Positions 9,446 to 17,901 are shown, counted from the first letter of the stretch. The stretch is DNA of 64,000 nt from Anaerotruncus colihominis (GCF_010206195.1 NZ_VIQT01000009.1:124001-188000); one strand, 5' to 3'. Notes: generated by a model not told the origin, from the sequence alone. Numbers and translations: made by a program.

Positions 9446-9475
9446 ATGAGCCGCCGGATTTCCGGCGGCTCATTT
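9446..9475. terminator. Hairpin terminator after secF
   Basis: A 13-bp perfect inverted repeat (9446-9458 with 9461-9473) with a two-base centre begins 11 bases after the secF stop. The following T tract is short. Confidence 0.65.
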
Positions 9476-9554
9476 GGATAGATGCGCATTTACGGTGTGA
9501 GTGGAATAGGATGCTCATAAGCGGCAAAAGCCGCTGCTTAAAGGGGGATTCGCT

Positions 9555-10343
9555 GTGTTGGCGGGATTATCGACAGCATGCTTTTATCCAGAATTGACGG
9601 AACGCGGCCTTATGTTTGCAGCTTCGATCGGCGCACAAGCAGCGGAGGTCTTTTTCAATGCGCCAAGTGAGATTACAGACAGCTTTCTGCGTGAATTGCG
9701 CCGGATTGCAGATGGAGCGGGTACCCGTATTTTGTCCATCCACCCCTTTACTTCCGGATTGGAGCCGCTGCTCTTTTTTTCTGGTTACAGGAGGCGCTTT
9801 TGCGATGGGGTAGAGCTTTATAAGCGGTATTTTCATGCGGCGAATGTGTTGGGAGCAAATCTGCTTGTGCTGCATGGCGACCGCCGTGTATCTCAAAAAC
9901 CGCGCTCCGCTTACTTTGATGCATTTGGAGAGCTGGCGGGAGAGGGCCGCGCAATGGGTGTAACCGTCGCGCAGGAAAATGTTCCCCGCTGTGCGAGCTA
10001 TTGTCCAGACTTTTTTCGCGATATGAGGCAATACCTGCCGGACGCGCGGTTTGTGCTTGATATCAAGCAAGCGGTACGTGCAGGTTATACGCCCAGCGAG
10101 ATGGCCGAAGCAATGGGTTCAGGCGTAGTTCATCTGCATGTGAGCGATCACAACGCGAAAAACGATTGCCTGCCGGTTGGCGCGGGCGACTTTGATTTGG
10201 CTGCTTTGCTGAGACAGGTGAGAGATAATGGCTTTGACGGCGGCGTGATTCTGGAATTATATCGGGACAGTTATGGAGAATATGAGGAATTATCATTGGC
10301 TTATCAAAACATATGCGCGGTGATTTCAGAGGCGTGTGGATGA
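9555..10343 (+). CDS. Sugar phosphate isomerase/epimerase-like TIM-barrel protein
   Basis: This 262-residue protein belongs to the xylose isomerase-like / AP endonuclease family 2 TIM barrels. Probable metal ligands are visible at the ends of successive strands: HGD after residue 100, AQENVPRC near 138, DIKQA near 172, HLHVSDHN near 193 and GVILELYRDS near 230. Family members isomerise or epimerise sugars and related polyols; the substrate here cannot be named. GTG at 9555 follows AAGGGGG (9541-9547) at 7-base spacing. A small AGCGGC/GCCGCT hairpin (9520-9535) precedes it. It is flanked by secF and nrdR with no obvious functional link. Confidence 0.8.
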   Translation: MLAGLSTACFYPELTERGLMFAASIGAQAAEVFFNAPSEITDSFLRELRRIADGAGTRILSIHPFTSGLEPLLFFSGYRRRFCDGVELYKRYFHAANVLGANLLVLHGDRRVSQKPRSAYFDAFGELAGEGRAMGVTVAQENVPRCASYCPDFFRDMRQYLPDARFVLDIKQAVRAGYTPSEMAEAMGSGVVHLHVSDHNAKNDCLPVGAGDFDLAALLRQVRDNGFDGGVILELYRDSYGEYEELSLAYQNICAVISEACG

Positions 10344-10349
10344 AAATGC

Positions 10350-10378
10350 TTGAGTTTGTTTCCGTTTTGTGGTATGCT
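10350..10378 (+). promoter_or_regulatory. Sigma-A promoter of nrdR
   Basis: TTGAGT (10350-10355) and TATGCT (10373-10378) are spaced by 17 bases. No clear pair of NrdR boxes was seen by eye around it. Confidence 0.6.
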
Positions 10379-10444
10379 AACCACATGAATTTTGTACTTT
10401 TGAGGTCCGCAGCACGCGGACTTGGCTGAAAGGGAGTGACCCGC

Positions 10445-10927
10445 GTGAAATGCCCCTATTGCGGATATGTTGAAAGCAAGGTGATTGATTCGCGGCCGAC
10501 AGACGAATCGGAGCGCATCCGCAGACGCCGTGAATGCCTTAAATGTGAGCGGCGCTTTACAACATATGAAGTGATTGAGACAACGCCGCTTGTTGTAATC
10601 AAAAAAGATAAGTCGCGCGAGGGCTTTGACGGGGGCAAGCTGCTTGCGGGGCTTGTGCGTGCGTGTGAGAAGCGCCCTGTTTCGCTTGGCGTCCTGGAGG
10701 GTGCGGTGCGGGATATCGAGATGATGCTGCACAATTCCCTCGATAAGGAGGTGCCGTCCTATCAGATCGGCGAGCTTGCAATGGAAAAGCTACGTGCGAT
10801 CGACGAGGTCGCCTATGTGCGTTTTGCGTCCGTATACCGTCAGTTTAAAGACATCGATTCGTTTATGAAGGAGCTTCAATCCCTCCTGGAGGCGCGCGCG
10901 GGGCGCCAGGAACAGAACGCAAATTAA
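10445..10927 (+). CDS. nrdR: Transcriptional repressor NrdR
   Basis: NrdR (160 residues) represses ribonucleotide reductase genes in response to dATP/ATP. The N-terminal zinc ribbon (CPYC near residue 3 and CLKC near 31, with DSRP and [17 protein letters not shown]) is diagnostic, and an ATP-cone domain occupies residues about 49-139 ([16 protein letters not shown]). GTG at 10445 gives the canonical VKCPYCGY start, with AGGGAG at 10431-10436 in front; an ATG-like start three codons upstream is not needed. Length is typical. The ribonucleotide reductase genes are not in this window. Confidence 0.96.
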   Translation: MKCPYCGYVESKVIDSRPTDESERIRRRRECLKCERRFTTYEVIETTPLVVIKKDKSREGFDGGKLLAGLVRACEKRPVSLGVLEGAVRDIEMMLHNSLDKEVPSYQIGELAMEKLRAIDEVAYVRFASVYRQFKDIDSFMKELQSLLEARAGRQEQNAN

Positions 10928-10943
10928 CTGTACATAAATAAAA

Positions 10944-10977
10944 AAGCGGCCGGAAACATTTTCGTTTCCGGCCGCTT
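10944..10977. terminator. Bidirectional terminator between nrdR and the convergent F420-ligase-like gene
   Basis: A perfect 14-bp stem (10944-10957 with 10964-10977) is flanked by an A run on the left and TTAAAA on the right, so it can end transcripts from both sides. Confidence 0.8.
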
Positions 10978-11018
10978 AAAATTATGGCACAGGCTGCAAG
11001 AAATCGTAGAAATCTGAA

Positions 11019-12209
11019 TCAATCGGCAAAGTTGTCAAAATATCCCTGAATCAATATAATCGGTGTTCCTTTATCGCCGCTGCCGGATGTCAGATCGCAT
11101 AAGCTGCCAATCAGATCCGTCAGGCGGCGCGGCGTAGTGCCCTGCGTCTCCATGGTTCCCTTGAGGTCGGCGCGTTTATTGTGGATATACTCGGCCATTG
11201 CATTTTTCAGCGCTTCGCCGGACAAATCCTTAAATTGATTGTCAGCCAGATATTTGAGCTTCAACTCATTCGGAAGCCCCTCCAAACCGCTCGTATACGC
11301 CGGGCTGACGACCGGATCAGCCAGTTCCCATATCTTTCCGACAGGATCGCGGAACGCGCCGTCTCCATAAACGAGCACCTCGATGCGTTTGCCGGTCGCG
11401 GCGCTGAGTTTTTCCTGAACCGATGTCACAAACTGGTCACAATCACGAGGGAACAGCTTGACGCGTTCCTCCGTCGATTTGTTGCTGCCGAGAAGGCCGT
11501 ACTTATGGTTGAAGCCGCTGCCATCGACAGGCGCGGAAAGGATATCGTCAAGGCCGTATACCACCTCTCCTCCAGCCTGCGCGAGCAGGAGCTTGGTACG
11601 CTGACGCGTGTGGATATCGCAGCAAAGGATATGCTTGGTATAGGAAAGAATAGCGGTCGGTTTATTGGCAAAAAGAATCTCCGCTTCCGCGCCTTCTTCC
11701 AGAATCAGAGACTTATAGTACTCCACATAATCGACGCCGGTAAAAATATGCTTGTTTTCTCCAAACAGCTTACGGTATTTTGATTCGTCCAGTACATCGG
11801 TCCACGGATTGACAGCAGTGGACGCAAGCTTTTCATCGGAAATGAGTGTGTTTCCGACCTCATCGCTCGGATAGCTGAACATCAGCACGACCTTTTTCAC
11901 GCCGCGCGCAATGCCGCGCAGACAAATAGCAAAACGATTGCGGCTGAGAATGGGAAAAACGACGCCGACAGGATGGTCGCCAAATTTCGCCCGGACATCG
12001 GCCGCGATGTCGTCTACAGAAGCAAAATTGTTTTGGGCTTTTGCAACGACCGCTTCCGTAACGCCTACGATATCGCGGTCATTGAAAGCAAAACCGTTAC
12101 TTTCGGCCGCTTGAAGCACACAATCCGCGACAATCTGCGCGAGGTCGTCGCCCGGACGTATGATGGGCGCCCGGATGCCTCGAACCGTTGTTCCGATCAT
12201 TCTTGACAT
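11019..12209 (-). CDS. F420-0:L-glutamate ligase-like domain protein
   Basis: This 396-residue protein matches the family of F420-0:gamma-glutamyl ligase-like proteins found in many Clostridia that lack coenzyme F420. The N-terminal text IRAPIIRPGDDLAQIV and DRDIVGVTEAVVAKAQ corresponds to the start of the CofE-like fold. Its real substrate in such bacteria is not known to me, so amide ligation is only inferred. ATG at 12209 is chosen because GGAGGG (12218-12223, complement) lies 8 bases away; an upstream in-frame extension to 12326 lacks a binding site. It has its own promoter on the minus strand and shares a bidirectional terminator with nrdR. Confidence 0.7.
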   Translation of the reverse strand: MSRMIGTTVRGIRAPIIRPGDDLAQIVADCVLQAAESNGFAFNDRDIVGVTEAVVAKAQNNFASVDDIAADVRAKFGDHPVGVVFPILSRNRFAICLRGIARGVKKVVLMFSYPSDEVGNTLISDEKLASTAVNPWTDVLDESKYRKLFGENKHIFTGVDYVEYYKSLILEEGAEAEILFANKPTAILSYTKHILCCDIHTRQRTKLLLAQAGGEVVYGLDDILSAPVDGSGFNHKYGLLGSNKSTEERVKLFPRDCDQFVTSVQEKLSAATGKRIEVLVYGDGAFRDPVGKIWELADPVVSPAYTSGLEGLPNELKLKYLADNQFKDLSGEALKNAMAEYIHNKRADLKGTMETQGTTPRRLTDLIGSLCDLTSGSGDKGTPIILIQGYFDNFAD

Positions 12210-12311
12210 AAGAAAATCCCTCCGATGGCGGCACGCCGCCAGTAATGAGCTGTGGGACAGCACCCGACATAACACAGCGGCCTCCCCGCCGGAAAGCCGC
12301 CCGTTTTGTTT

Positions 12312-12340
12312 ATTATACAGGAACAACGAAAAAAATACAA
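12312..12340 (-). promoter_or_regulatory. Sigma-A promoter of the F420-ligase-like gene
   Basis: On the minus strand TTGTAT (12340-12335) and TATAAT (12317-12312) are 17 bases apart. The leader of about 95 bases contains several GC-rich palindromic segments. Confidence 0.65.
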
Positions 12341-12377
12341 TATATGCGTATGGGGATTTATCGAAAAATGGTCTGCG

Positions 12378-12608
12378 TTATGGCATGATTCCATGCATAT
12401 AGGTCGCGGTTGTATTTCGAATGACGCCGTTTTCATCGATGGAAACGACGGACCAATTGCCTTTGTAAAAGACGGATTTTGAAAGATAACGCTTTGCAAG
12501 CGCGGGCGCAGAAAATAGTTTGGCAAGAGAAACATCCTGCACAAGCATACGTGTATTAAACAGGTATTGCAAAACACCGTCCTGGTAGACTTGGATGATA
12601 TAATGCAC
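12378..12608 (-). CDS. Small protein of unknown function (76 aa)
   Basis: A 76-residue protein without a recognisable domain. It reads MHYIIQVYQDG, then LFNTRMLVQDVSLAKLF, and FYKGNWSVVSIDENGVIRNT, a mix of charged and hydrophobic residues that looks like a small folded protein. GTG at 12608 is chosen because AAAGGAG stands 10 bases upstream; a longer in-frame reading to 12806 would overlap the DUF6179 gene and begins with unlikely sequence. It follows DUF6179 by 97 bases on the same strand and may be the last gene of that transcript. Confidence 0.55.
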   Translation of the reverse strand: MHYIIQVYQDGVLQYLFNTRMLVQDVSLAKLFSAPALAKRYLSKSVFYKGNWSVVSIDENGVIRNTTATYMHGIMP

Positions 12609-12705
12609 GATGTGGTTGCTCCTTTCAGCAGTCGAGGGTATGTTATGTTCCATCATATTATTTGAAAGAGCAGAAAGCAAGCGATGCGTTCTTGGGGGCG
12701 CCAGC

Positions 12706-14055
12706 TTAATTGCGCAGACTTTCGGACAATGCGCGCAACCCCCTGCGGGCGTCAGGCGCCAAGGCGTTGAAAAAAATAGAAAATTGTTTTTGCCAATCAT
12801 ACGCATGCTGTACGCGCATTCGGTTTTCTTCCTCCCAAATAGTAGAAACTCGGGTTAAAAGCAGCGCGCGGGTGAGGTCGTCGAAAGAAGCGTAGACGGA
12901 CAAAAATTCTTCCTCAAAAATGCAGCCTGCGGCGAGCAGGTCGCACAGATCGTCCAAGCTGCGAAGCTCAGTGCGGATGATTTTGACGCGTTCGTCGGCG
13001 TTGTCGCAGAGAAGGACTTCCGATACCACCGCAGCAAATGCGTCGTCGCTGAGCCGTTCTCCGTCTTGATAGCAAAAACGAGGCGATTCCAGCTGTACAG
13101 TCAGAAAGCCGGCAGGCGAACCGCCCGACACATTCAGCCCATTGGAAAGGCGCGCGCACGCTTCCCACAGATAGCTGTTCAGACGCTCATTGTCAAAGGC
13201 CCATTGTACGAAAAGCGACTGGACCGAATCTGCAATCAATTTGGCACGTCCCTGCGCGTCAAGCGCAGTCAGCCGCTTGGTCAATACATTTGCGTCCGTC
13301 TCTGAAAGCGCCACGCCCGTATGTCCAAGAATATGGCAGAACACGGCGTTCTGAAAAGCCAGTGTAAACAGATTAACATATGCGTCCTCGGGTGTGGTAC
13401 GGTTTTGATAAGACCAATCGCGCAGCAGTCCCTCCAACTCGCCTATGAAGCGGCCGCAGAAACGGTTTTCAAGCGCAAGCTGCTCCAAACGTTCCCGCAC
13501 GCCGATGATCCCGCCCGATGTGCGTTCAACAGCAAGCGGATATTCCGTCATAACGATAAAATTGCGTGGAAAACGCGCTGCTTTCCAATCGTGCACATAT
13601 TGGGGCAGGGTGCGGTCAAGCAGGATGTTGTATCCTTCGTTAACGGTTTTTGTACGCGTGGCCCGTACACGTGAAAGCAGCCGTTCACAGGCGCGCGCGT
13701 GATCCGAAAGAATCGAAGCGCCCATCTGATAAAGCTCGCCCATCGTGTTGTTTTTCAAGAGAGCAAGGCTGCCCTCTGGCGATGGACAATTCTTTAATGC
13801 AATATCAATACAGTAGCCGATCCCATCCATAAATTGTGCTGCGGATTCCTCTGGAATAGAGGTGCTTTCCCCATGCGTTGCCTGTTCGATTTGATGGCGC
13901 AGGATGCCGAAAAGCTGATCCTGTATGATTTGAAGGGCTTGTCCGTCGAGCAAGCCGCTCCTGATCGCAGCGCGCGTCAAAGAAGCGGTGTAATCATCTG
14001 GGTCGAGCGCAGAAGCATCGATTGGGAATGGCGTTATAAGCGAATGGTCCGCCAT
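12706..14055 (-). CDS. DUF6179 family protein
   Basis: This 449-residue, mostly helical, acidic cytoplasmic protein looks like DUF6179, a family I recognise from spore-forming Clostridia by its partnership with DUF6323. No catalytic motif, signal peptide or membrane segment is visible. Its ATG at 14055 lies inside the 3-prime end of the upstream DUF6323 gene (22-base overlap), with GAGGATGG as ribosome binding site, so the two are translationally coupled. Function is unknown; the coupling suggests that the two proteins act together. The family assignment is from memory of sequence style and context rather than a search. Confidence 0.6.
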   Translation of the reverse strand: MADHSLITPFPIDASALDPDDYTASLTRAAIRSGLLDGQALQIIQDQLFGILRHQIEQATHGESTSIPEESAAQFMDGIGYCIDIALKNCPSPEGSLALLKNNTMGELYQMGASILSDHARACERLLSRVRATRTKTVNEGYNILLDRTLPQYVHDWKAARFPRNFIVMTEYPLAVERTSGGIIGVRERLEQLALENRFCGRFIGELEGLLRDWSYQNRTTPEDAYVNLFTLAFQNAVFCHILGHTGVALSETDANVLTKRLTALDAQGRAKLIADSVQSLFVQWAFDNERLNSYLWEACARLSNGLNVSGGSPAGFLTVQLESPRFCYQDGERLSDDAFAAVVSEVLLCDNADERVKIIRTELRSLDDLCDLLAAGCIFEEEFLSVYASFDDLTRALLLTRVSTIWEEENRMRVQHAYDWQKQFSIFFNALAPDARRGLRALSESLRN

Positions 14056-14567
14056 GTTCCATCCTCCTCTACATCATAATCGCTGGATGCCTGTTCGCTG
14101 ACGGGACCTTCGAAAAGGGCGCCCTTGGCGCCGTAGGCACGGATATCATACGCTATACGGTCAAGCTCGCGGTCGGCGAGCAGGTCGATCGAGCCTTCGC
14201 AGCAGCCGTCAAAAGCCTGCTTCATTTGGTCAAGCAGCTCATCGTCTGTCAAACGGTCAAGCGCGTCGGATTTCATAAAGTAAAACAATTCGGTCAGACG
14301 GCAGATGTTTTCGACATAATTCTCCTCGTTGATATAGGGGGAATCGCAAAATTTTTCAATCAATCGGTCAACCGCGCCTGCTCCAATCTCAATGCGTCCA
14401 CTGCCACGCAATGCCTGTGTGCGTGCGTTGAGGACGGTTACAGCATCCTCGTGCGTCAAGGCCAGCCCATAAGGGCGGGTGACATCGTTGACCTGCATCA
14501 AATGTTCGATCTCATGCTGTGCCGGCGCGGCGCTGTGCAGCCCAAACAGGGAAAGAAGCCCGCTCAT
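14034..14567 (-). CDS. DUF6323 family protein
   Basis: This 177-residue protein contains the blocks YGLALTHEDAVTVLNARTQAL, then RIEIGAGAVDRLIEKFCDSPYI and LTDDELLDQMKQAFDGCC, which I associate with DUF6323, a small helical family of unknown function usually encoded beside DUF6179. ATG at 14567 is preceded by AGGGGGA at 6-base spacing; an upstream in-frame start at 14606 lacks a site. The last 22 bases overlap the DUF6179 start. No clear sigma-A promoter was found immediately upstream on this strand. Confidence 0.6.
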   Translation of the reverse strand: MSGLLSLFGLHSAAPAQHEIEHLMQVNDVTRPYGLALTHEDAVTVLNARTQALRGSGRIEIGAGAVDRLIEKFCDSPYINEENYVENICRLTELFYFMKSDALDRLTDDELLDQMKQAFDGCCEGSIDLLADRELDRIAYDIRAYGAKGALFEGPVSEQASSDYDVEEDGTWRTIRL

Positions 14568-14607
14568 AATCGTCCCCCTGATCAATAAAATAATTTTAGA
14601 AAACATA

Positions 14608-14636
14608 TTGACAAAAACGATGAAATGTGCTATATT
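14608..14636 (+). promoter_or_regulatory. Consensus sigma-A promoter facing a 70-nt untranslated unit
   Basis: A perfect TTGACA (14608-14613) and TATATT (14631-14636) are separated by 17 bases on the plus strand, although both flanking genes are on the minus strand. The transcript would run into the terminator at 14675-14711. Confidence 0.7.
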
Positions 14637-14642
14637 GAAATT

Positions 14643-14711
14643 TAATAAAAAGCAGTATCAAAAAGATACCATAAGCCGCATGAATTGTCAAGAATACATG
14701 CGGCATTTTTT
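14643..14711 (+). ncRNA. Candidate small RNA of about 70 nt
   Basis: Between the promoter above and the terminator lies about 65-70 bases with two hairpins: GTATC-AAAAA-GATAC at 14654-14668 and the terminator stem GCCGCATG/CATGCGGC (14675-14682 with 14697-14704) followed by ATTTTTT. No convincing reading frame fits: a 17-codon frame from the ATG at 14680 crosses the terminator. It is not a known RNA family that I can recognise. Confidence 0.45.
14675..14711 (+). terminator. Intrinsic terminator of the small transcript
   Basis: An 8-bp perfect stem (14675-14682, 14697-14704) with a 14-base loop is followed by A and six T residues. Confidence 0.7.
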
Positions 14712-14747
14712 AATGAAAAAAGCAGTTTCATAAAGAACGACTAGTGC

Positions 14748-14783
14748 AAACCCGCCCGCCGGCAATTGCCGGCGGGCGGGTTT
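14748..14783. terminator. Palindromic terminator at the end of the prenyltransferase-repeat gene
   Basis: A perfect 36-base palindrome centred on AATT, with AAA on the left and TTT on the right, lies 3 bases beyond the stop of the minus-strand gene ending at 14786. It can also end plus-strand read-through. Confidence 0.75.
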
Positions 14784-14785
14784 CG

Positions 14786-15982
14786 TTATGATTTTGGCCG
14801 ATCAGCAGGAGGCTGTGTATACATTGTATCGGAGGGTAGGGTATCAAAATTTGGAAGCTCCGCCTTCATCGGAATATTAATCTCAAGCGTTTGCGTATCA
14901 TGCGCAGCTTTGTCCGCTTGCGTTTGCGGCTCCGGAAATTTACCCCACCTTTTGCCAATCTTAGTCGTCAGAATCAAGATCAGGTAAAGCACCAGTAAAA
15001 TACCAAGGAAACCGAACAAAAAACGGATGAACACATCCTTTACATCTGTTTTTGGAGCGGTATAGTTTGGATAAGCCTGCGGCGGCAAATAGGGTGAAAG
15101 CCCGGTTTCATCCGTATAAAGTGCAATGACCGCTGCTTCTGTGGCTGCCACGTCGGCATCCCCGCCAGGCTTGGGGGAATAACCGCCGGCGGCGGCAAAT
15201 GCGGTGAGCGCATCCATCAGCGTGCGTCCGCTCTTAACGAACCGCTGATCGTCGCGGGCGACGCCGGCTGTTCGGATTGCCGTCAGTACAAGAGCCGTTG
15301 CCTCGCAATCCGGCGTTGCCTGTATGGAAAAGGTTCCGTCCGCGTTTTGTTGGGCGGAAAGCCATGAAAGCGCCTTGTCTACCGAGGCGTTGACATATGG
15401 AATATCGGTATGCGGTGCGAGTGCAAGTACAGCCTGCGCGGTTGTTTTGACATCCGGCTCGCGCCCGGACGCGATTGCAAAGCCTCCGGAACGCTGCTGT
15501 GAAGAAACAACATAATCAATAACAGCCGACGCCGAATTGCGCGCGGAGGCAGGGATCTGCGTATTCGCCGCATCATAGGAGATCAGCGCATACAGCGCGC
15601 TTTCAAGTCCTTCGCGAAAGATATTGTCATAGCCATAAAGCATGGCCATCAGGTCGGTACGATTATATGAGGAAGGGTTTTCGCCGAGCTTGATCAAGTC
15701 CAGAATCGAATACTCCAATTCAAGAGCGGAGGAGAATCCGTCTCTTATGCCGCTTTCCAGTGTGATATCAAGCATCTGCCGCGCATTTTCCTTGACATCG
15801 TGTCCGCCAAGCGAGTATACAACGATGCTTTGGGGGCCTGCGGGATTTTCATCGAGATAAAGCCAGCTCTCCTGACCGGCCGGGGAGACAGGCGGCAGCG
15901 GCTCGGAGCTTTCGGCAAAGATAACGGTCGGGAAAAAAAGGATGGCGCAGGCGGCCGCGGCCGCAATCCGTTTGAGCAACAA
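14786..15982 (-). CDS. Exported, membrane-anchored prenyltransferase/squalene-oxidase repeat protein
   Basis: The 398-residue protein starts with KRIAAAAACAILFFPTVIFA, a signal peptide, and has alpha-toroid repeats in residues about 90-290 (SSQQRSGGFAIASG; SAQQNADGTFSIQATPDCEATALVL; AAGGYSPKPGGDADVAATEAAVIAL), the QxxDGxF pattern of prenyltransferase and terpene-cyclase barrels. A membrane helix (FLFGFLGILLVLYLILILTT) near residue 320 anchors it, with a charged cytoplasmic tail of about 60 residues. Such secreted repeat proteins bind rather than cyclise isoprenoids or act as binding scaffolds; function here is unknown. TTG at 15982 is chosen for AGGGAG at 6-base spacing; an upstream TTG at 16018 is possible. 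It is transcribed divergently from hprK. Confidence 0.75.
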   Translation of the reverse strand: MLLKRIAAAAACAILFFPTVIFAESSEPLPPVSPAGQESWLYLDENPAGPQSIVVYSLGGHDVKENARQMLDITLESGIRDGFSSALELEYSILDLIKLGENPSSYNRTDLMAMLYGYDNIFREGLESALYALISYDAANTQIPASARNSASAVIDYVVSSQQRSGGFAIASGREPDVKTTAQAVLALAPHTDIPYVNASVDKALSWLSAQQNADGTFSIQATPDCEATALVLTAIRTAGVARDDQRFVKSGRTLMDALTAFAAAGGYSPKPGGDADVAATEAAVIALYTDETGLSPYLPPQAYPNYTAPKTDVKDVFIRFLFGFLGILLVLYLILILTTKIGKRWGKFPEPQTQADKAAHDTQTLEINIPMKAELPNFDTLPSDTMYTQPPADRPKS

Positions 15983-16039
15983 AAGACACTCCCTTTTCCA
16001 GCCTGCCGCATGGGACAAGCTTTGGATAAATGCTTTTTA

Positions 16040-16068
16040 AGTATAATACAATACACGGATGATTTCAA
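16040..16068 (-). promoter_or_regulatory. Sigma-A promoter of the prenyltransferase-repeat gene
   Basis: On the minus strand TTGAAA (16068-16063) and TATACT (16045-16040) are 17 bases apart, 57 bases before the start codon. Confidence 0.7.
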
Positions 16069-16104
16069 CTGCCGCAGGAAATACATTTTTGTCCAAAATA
16101 AAGT

Positions 16105-16133
16105 TTGAAAGACGTAGGCAATTAGAGTATAAT
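16105..16133 (+). promoter_or_regulatory. Sigma-A promoter of the hprK-dnaE operon
   Basis: TTGAAA (16105-16110) and TATAAT (16128-16133) are separated by 17 bases. It is the only clear promoter before the eight tightly spaced genes 16178-25470. Confidence 0.8.
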
Positions 16134-16177
16134 AAAAACTGAATACCAACGCAAAATGGATGGGAGAGGTGGTTTCC

Positions 16178-17137
16178 TTGGCTACAAAATTTATTGTCCC
16201 TTTGCAAAAGATCATCAAGGATTTTAACCTTGAGGTGCTCTATCTTCCAGAGGACGCCAGTACGATTGCAATTTCCTCTCCGGAGGTCAATCGTCCCGGC
16301 CTACAGCTTTCTGGTTTCTTTGATTATTTTGACAGTCAGCGCGTACAGATATTGGGAAAAAGTGAATTTGCGTTCCTGCATCAGTTTGATGACATGGAAA
16401 TTACAAACCGAATTGATAATTATTTTTCAACCTGCCCGCCGGCAGTTGTTATCACACGCAATATTGAAGCGCCGGATTGTATGATGGATGCGGCCAAGGC
16501 GCATAAGGTTTCGCTGCTGCGCACAGCTGACGGCACATCGGCGTTTATGGCGGGGCTGATCGCGGAACTCAATGTGGAGCTGGCTCCCCGGGTGACGCGC
16601 CATGGCGTCCTGGTGGAGGTTTACGGCGAGGGAATCCTTCTGCTGGGTGAAAGCGGCGTCGGCAAGAGCGAAACGGCCATCGAGCTTGTCAAGCGGGGTC
16701 ATCGCCTGATTGCGGATGATGCGGTTGAAATCCGCCGCGTTTCCGCCAAGACGCTTGTCGGTTCGTCGCCGGAGAATATCCGCCACTTTATGGAGCTGCG
16801 CGGCGTCGGCATTATCAACGCGCGCCGTCTGTTTGGAATTGGCGCCGTCAAGATGACGGAGAGAATCAATATGATCGTTCAGCTTGAGCAGTGGGATGCG
16901 ACCAAAGTCTATGACCGTATGGGGATGAACGAGGAATATACAGATGTGCTCGGCGTGCAGATTTCGTCGCTGACGATCCCTGTAAAGCCCGGCCGGAATC
17001 TTGCGATCATCATTGAGGTTGCAGCGATGAATAACCGTCAAAAGCGTATGGGCTACAACGCTGCGCAGGAGCTTTTGGAAAAGCTCGGCATGGTGGAGCC
17101 GGACAGCACACATACAACGGACTGGGGCGATTTCTGA
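16178..17137 (+). CDS. hprK: HPr kinase/phosphorylase
   Basis: HprK (319 residues) phosphorylates and dephosphorylates Ser46 of the phosphotransferase protein HPr, controlling catabolite repression in Firmicutes. A Walker A loop GESGVGKSETAIEL lies near residue 157, followed by HRLIADDAVEI and the HprK signature ELRGVGIINARRLFG; the C-terminal KPGRNLAIIIEVAAMN block is also typical. TTG at 16178 is preferred since GAGAGGTGG (16163-16172) acts as ribosome binding site; ATG at 16160 would overlap that site. It is first gene of the operon with PHP, glcK and murB. HPr itself is not encoded nearby. Confidence 0.94.
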   Translation: MATKFIVPLQKIIKDFNLEVLYLPEDASTIAISSPEVNRPGLQLSGFFDYFDSQRVQILGKSEFAFLHQFDDMEITNRIDNYFSTCPPAVVITRNIEAPDCMMDAAKAHKVSLLRTADGTSAFMAGLIAELNVELAPRVTRHGVLVEVYGEGILLLGESGVGKSETAIELVKRGHRLIADDAVEIRRVSAKTLVGSSPENIRHFMELRGVGIINARRLFGIGAVKMTERINMIVQLEQWDATKVYDRMGMNEEYTDVLGVQISSLTIPVKPGRNLAIIIEVAAMNNRQKRMGYNAAQELLEKLGMVEPDSTHTTDWGDF

Positions 17138-17159
17138 GAACGGGAAAGGGACAGATATC

Positions 17160-17885
17160 ATGCAGATCATTGCGGAGACACATTCACATACAGTCGCGTG
17201 CGACCATGCATACAGCACGATTTATGAAAATGCATGTCAGGCGGCGCGCATCGGATTGAAGTTTTTATGTGTGACGGAGCACGGGCCCGCGATGCCGGGG
17301 GCGCCGGGTGAAATGTATTTCGGGAATGCGCCCAAGGTGTTGCCCGATTCGCTGGAGGGCGTTGCAATCCTAAAAGGCGTCGAATCAAATATTCTTGATT
17401 ACAGCGGACGGCTTGATCTGTCGGAGAAAAAGCTGGCGGCGCTCGATTGGGTCATCGCGTCCTATCACATCAACTGTGTGGAGCCTTCCACGCCGGAGGA
17501 ACACACCGCCGGCTGGCTTGCTGTCGCGAAAAATCCGCATGTCGATGTGATCGGCCATGCAGGCGACGATCGATACCGCTTTGATGTCGATACTGTGGTG
17601 CGCGCTTTCGCGGAATACGGAAAGATCGTGGAGATCAACGCGCATTCGTTTGAATGCCGGCCCAAATCGGATGTCAACTGCCGGGAGATTGCGCGCTGCT
17701 GTAAGAAATATGGCGTTCGGGTTGTTTGCAGCTCCGACGCGCATTTTTTCACACAGATCGCGCGTGTGGACGAATCGATCAAGCTGCTGCGGGAGCTGGA
17801 TTTTCCCGAGGAATTGATTCTCAACGCGGATTATGAACGGTTCGTAGCGGTTGCGCGTGAAAAGAGCAGCCACGCGCTGTTTTAA
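17160..17885 (+). CDS. PHP-domain phosphoesterase, YcdX-like
   Basis: The 241-residue protein is a stand-alone PHP domain of the YcdX/histidinol-phosphatase-like type. Metal ligands appear in order: ETHSHTVACDHAYS at the N-terminus, TEHGPAMPG near 40, GVESNI near 73, SYHIN near 100, GHAGDDRY near 134, EINAHSF near 160 and CSSDAHFF near 190. These form a trinuclear zinc-type site hydrolysing phosphate esters; the substrate is unknown. AAAGGGA precedes ATG 17160. It follows hprK by 22 bases and precedes glcK by 16, a gene order common in Clostridia. Confidence 0.88.
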   Translation: MQIIAETHSHTVACDHAYSTIYENACQAARIGLKFLCVTEHGPAMPGAPGEMYFGNAPKVLPDSLEGVAILKGVESNILDYSGRLDLSEKKLAALDWVIASYHINCVEPSTPEEHTAGWLAVAKNPHVDVIGHAGDDRYRFDVDTVVRAFAEYGKIVEINAHSFECRPKSDVNCREIARCCKKYGVRVVCSSDAHFFTQIARVDESIKLLRELDFPEELILNADYERFVAVAREKSSHALF

Positions 17886-17901
17886 AAGGAGGGCTGTCTG
17901 C

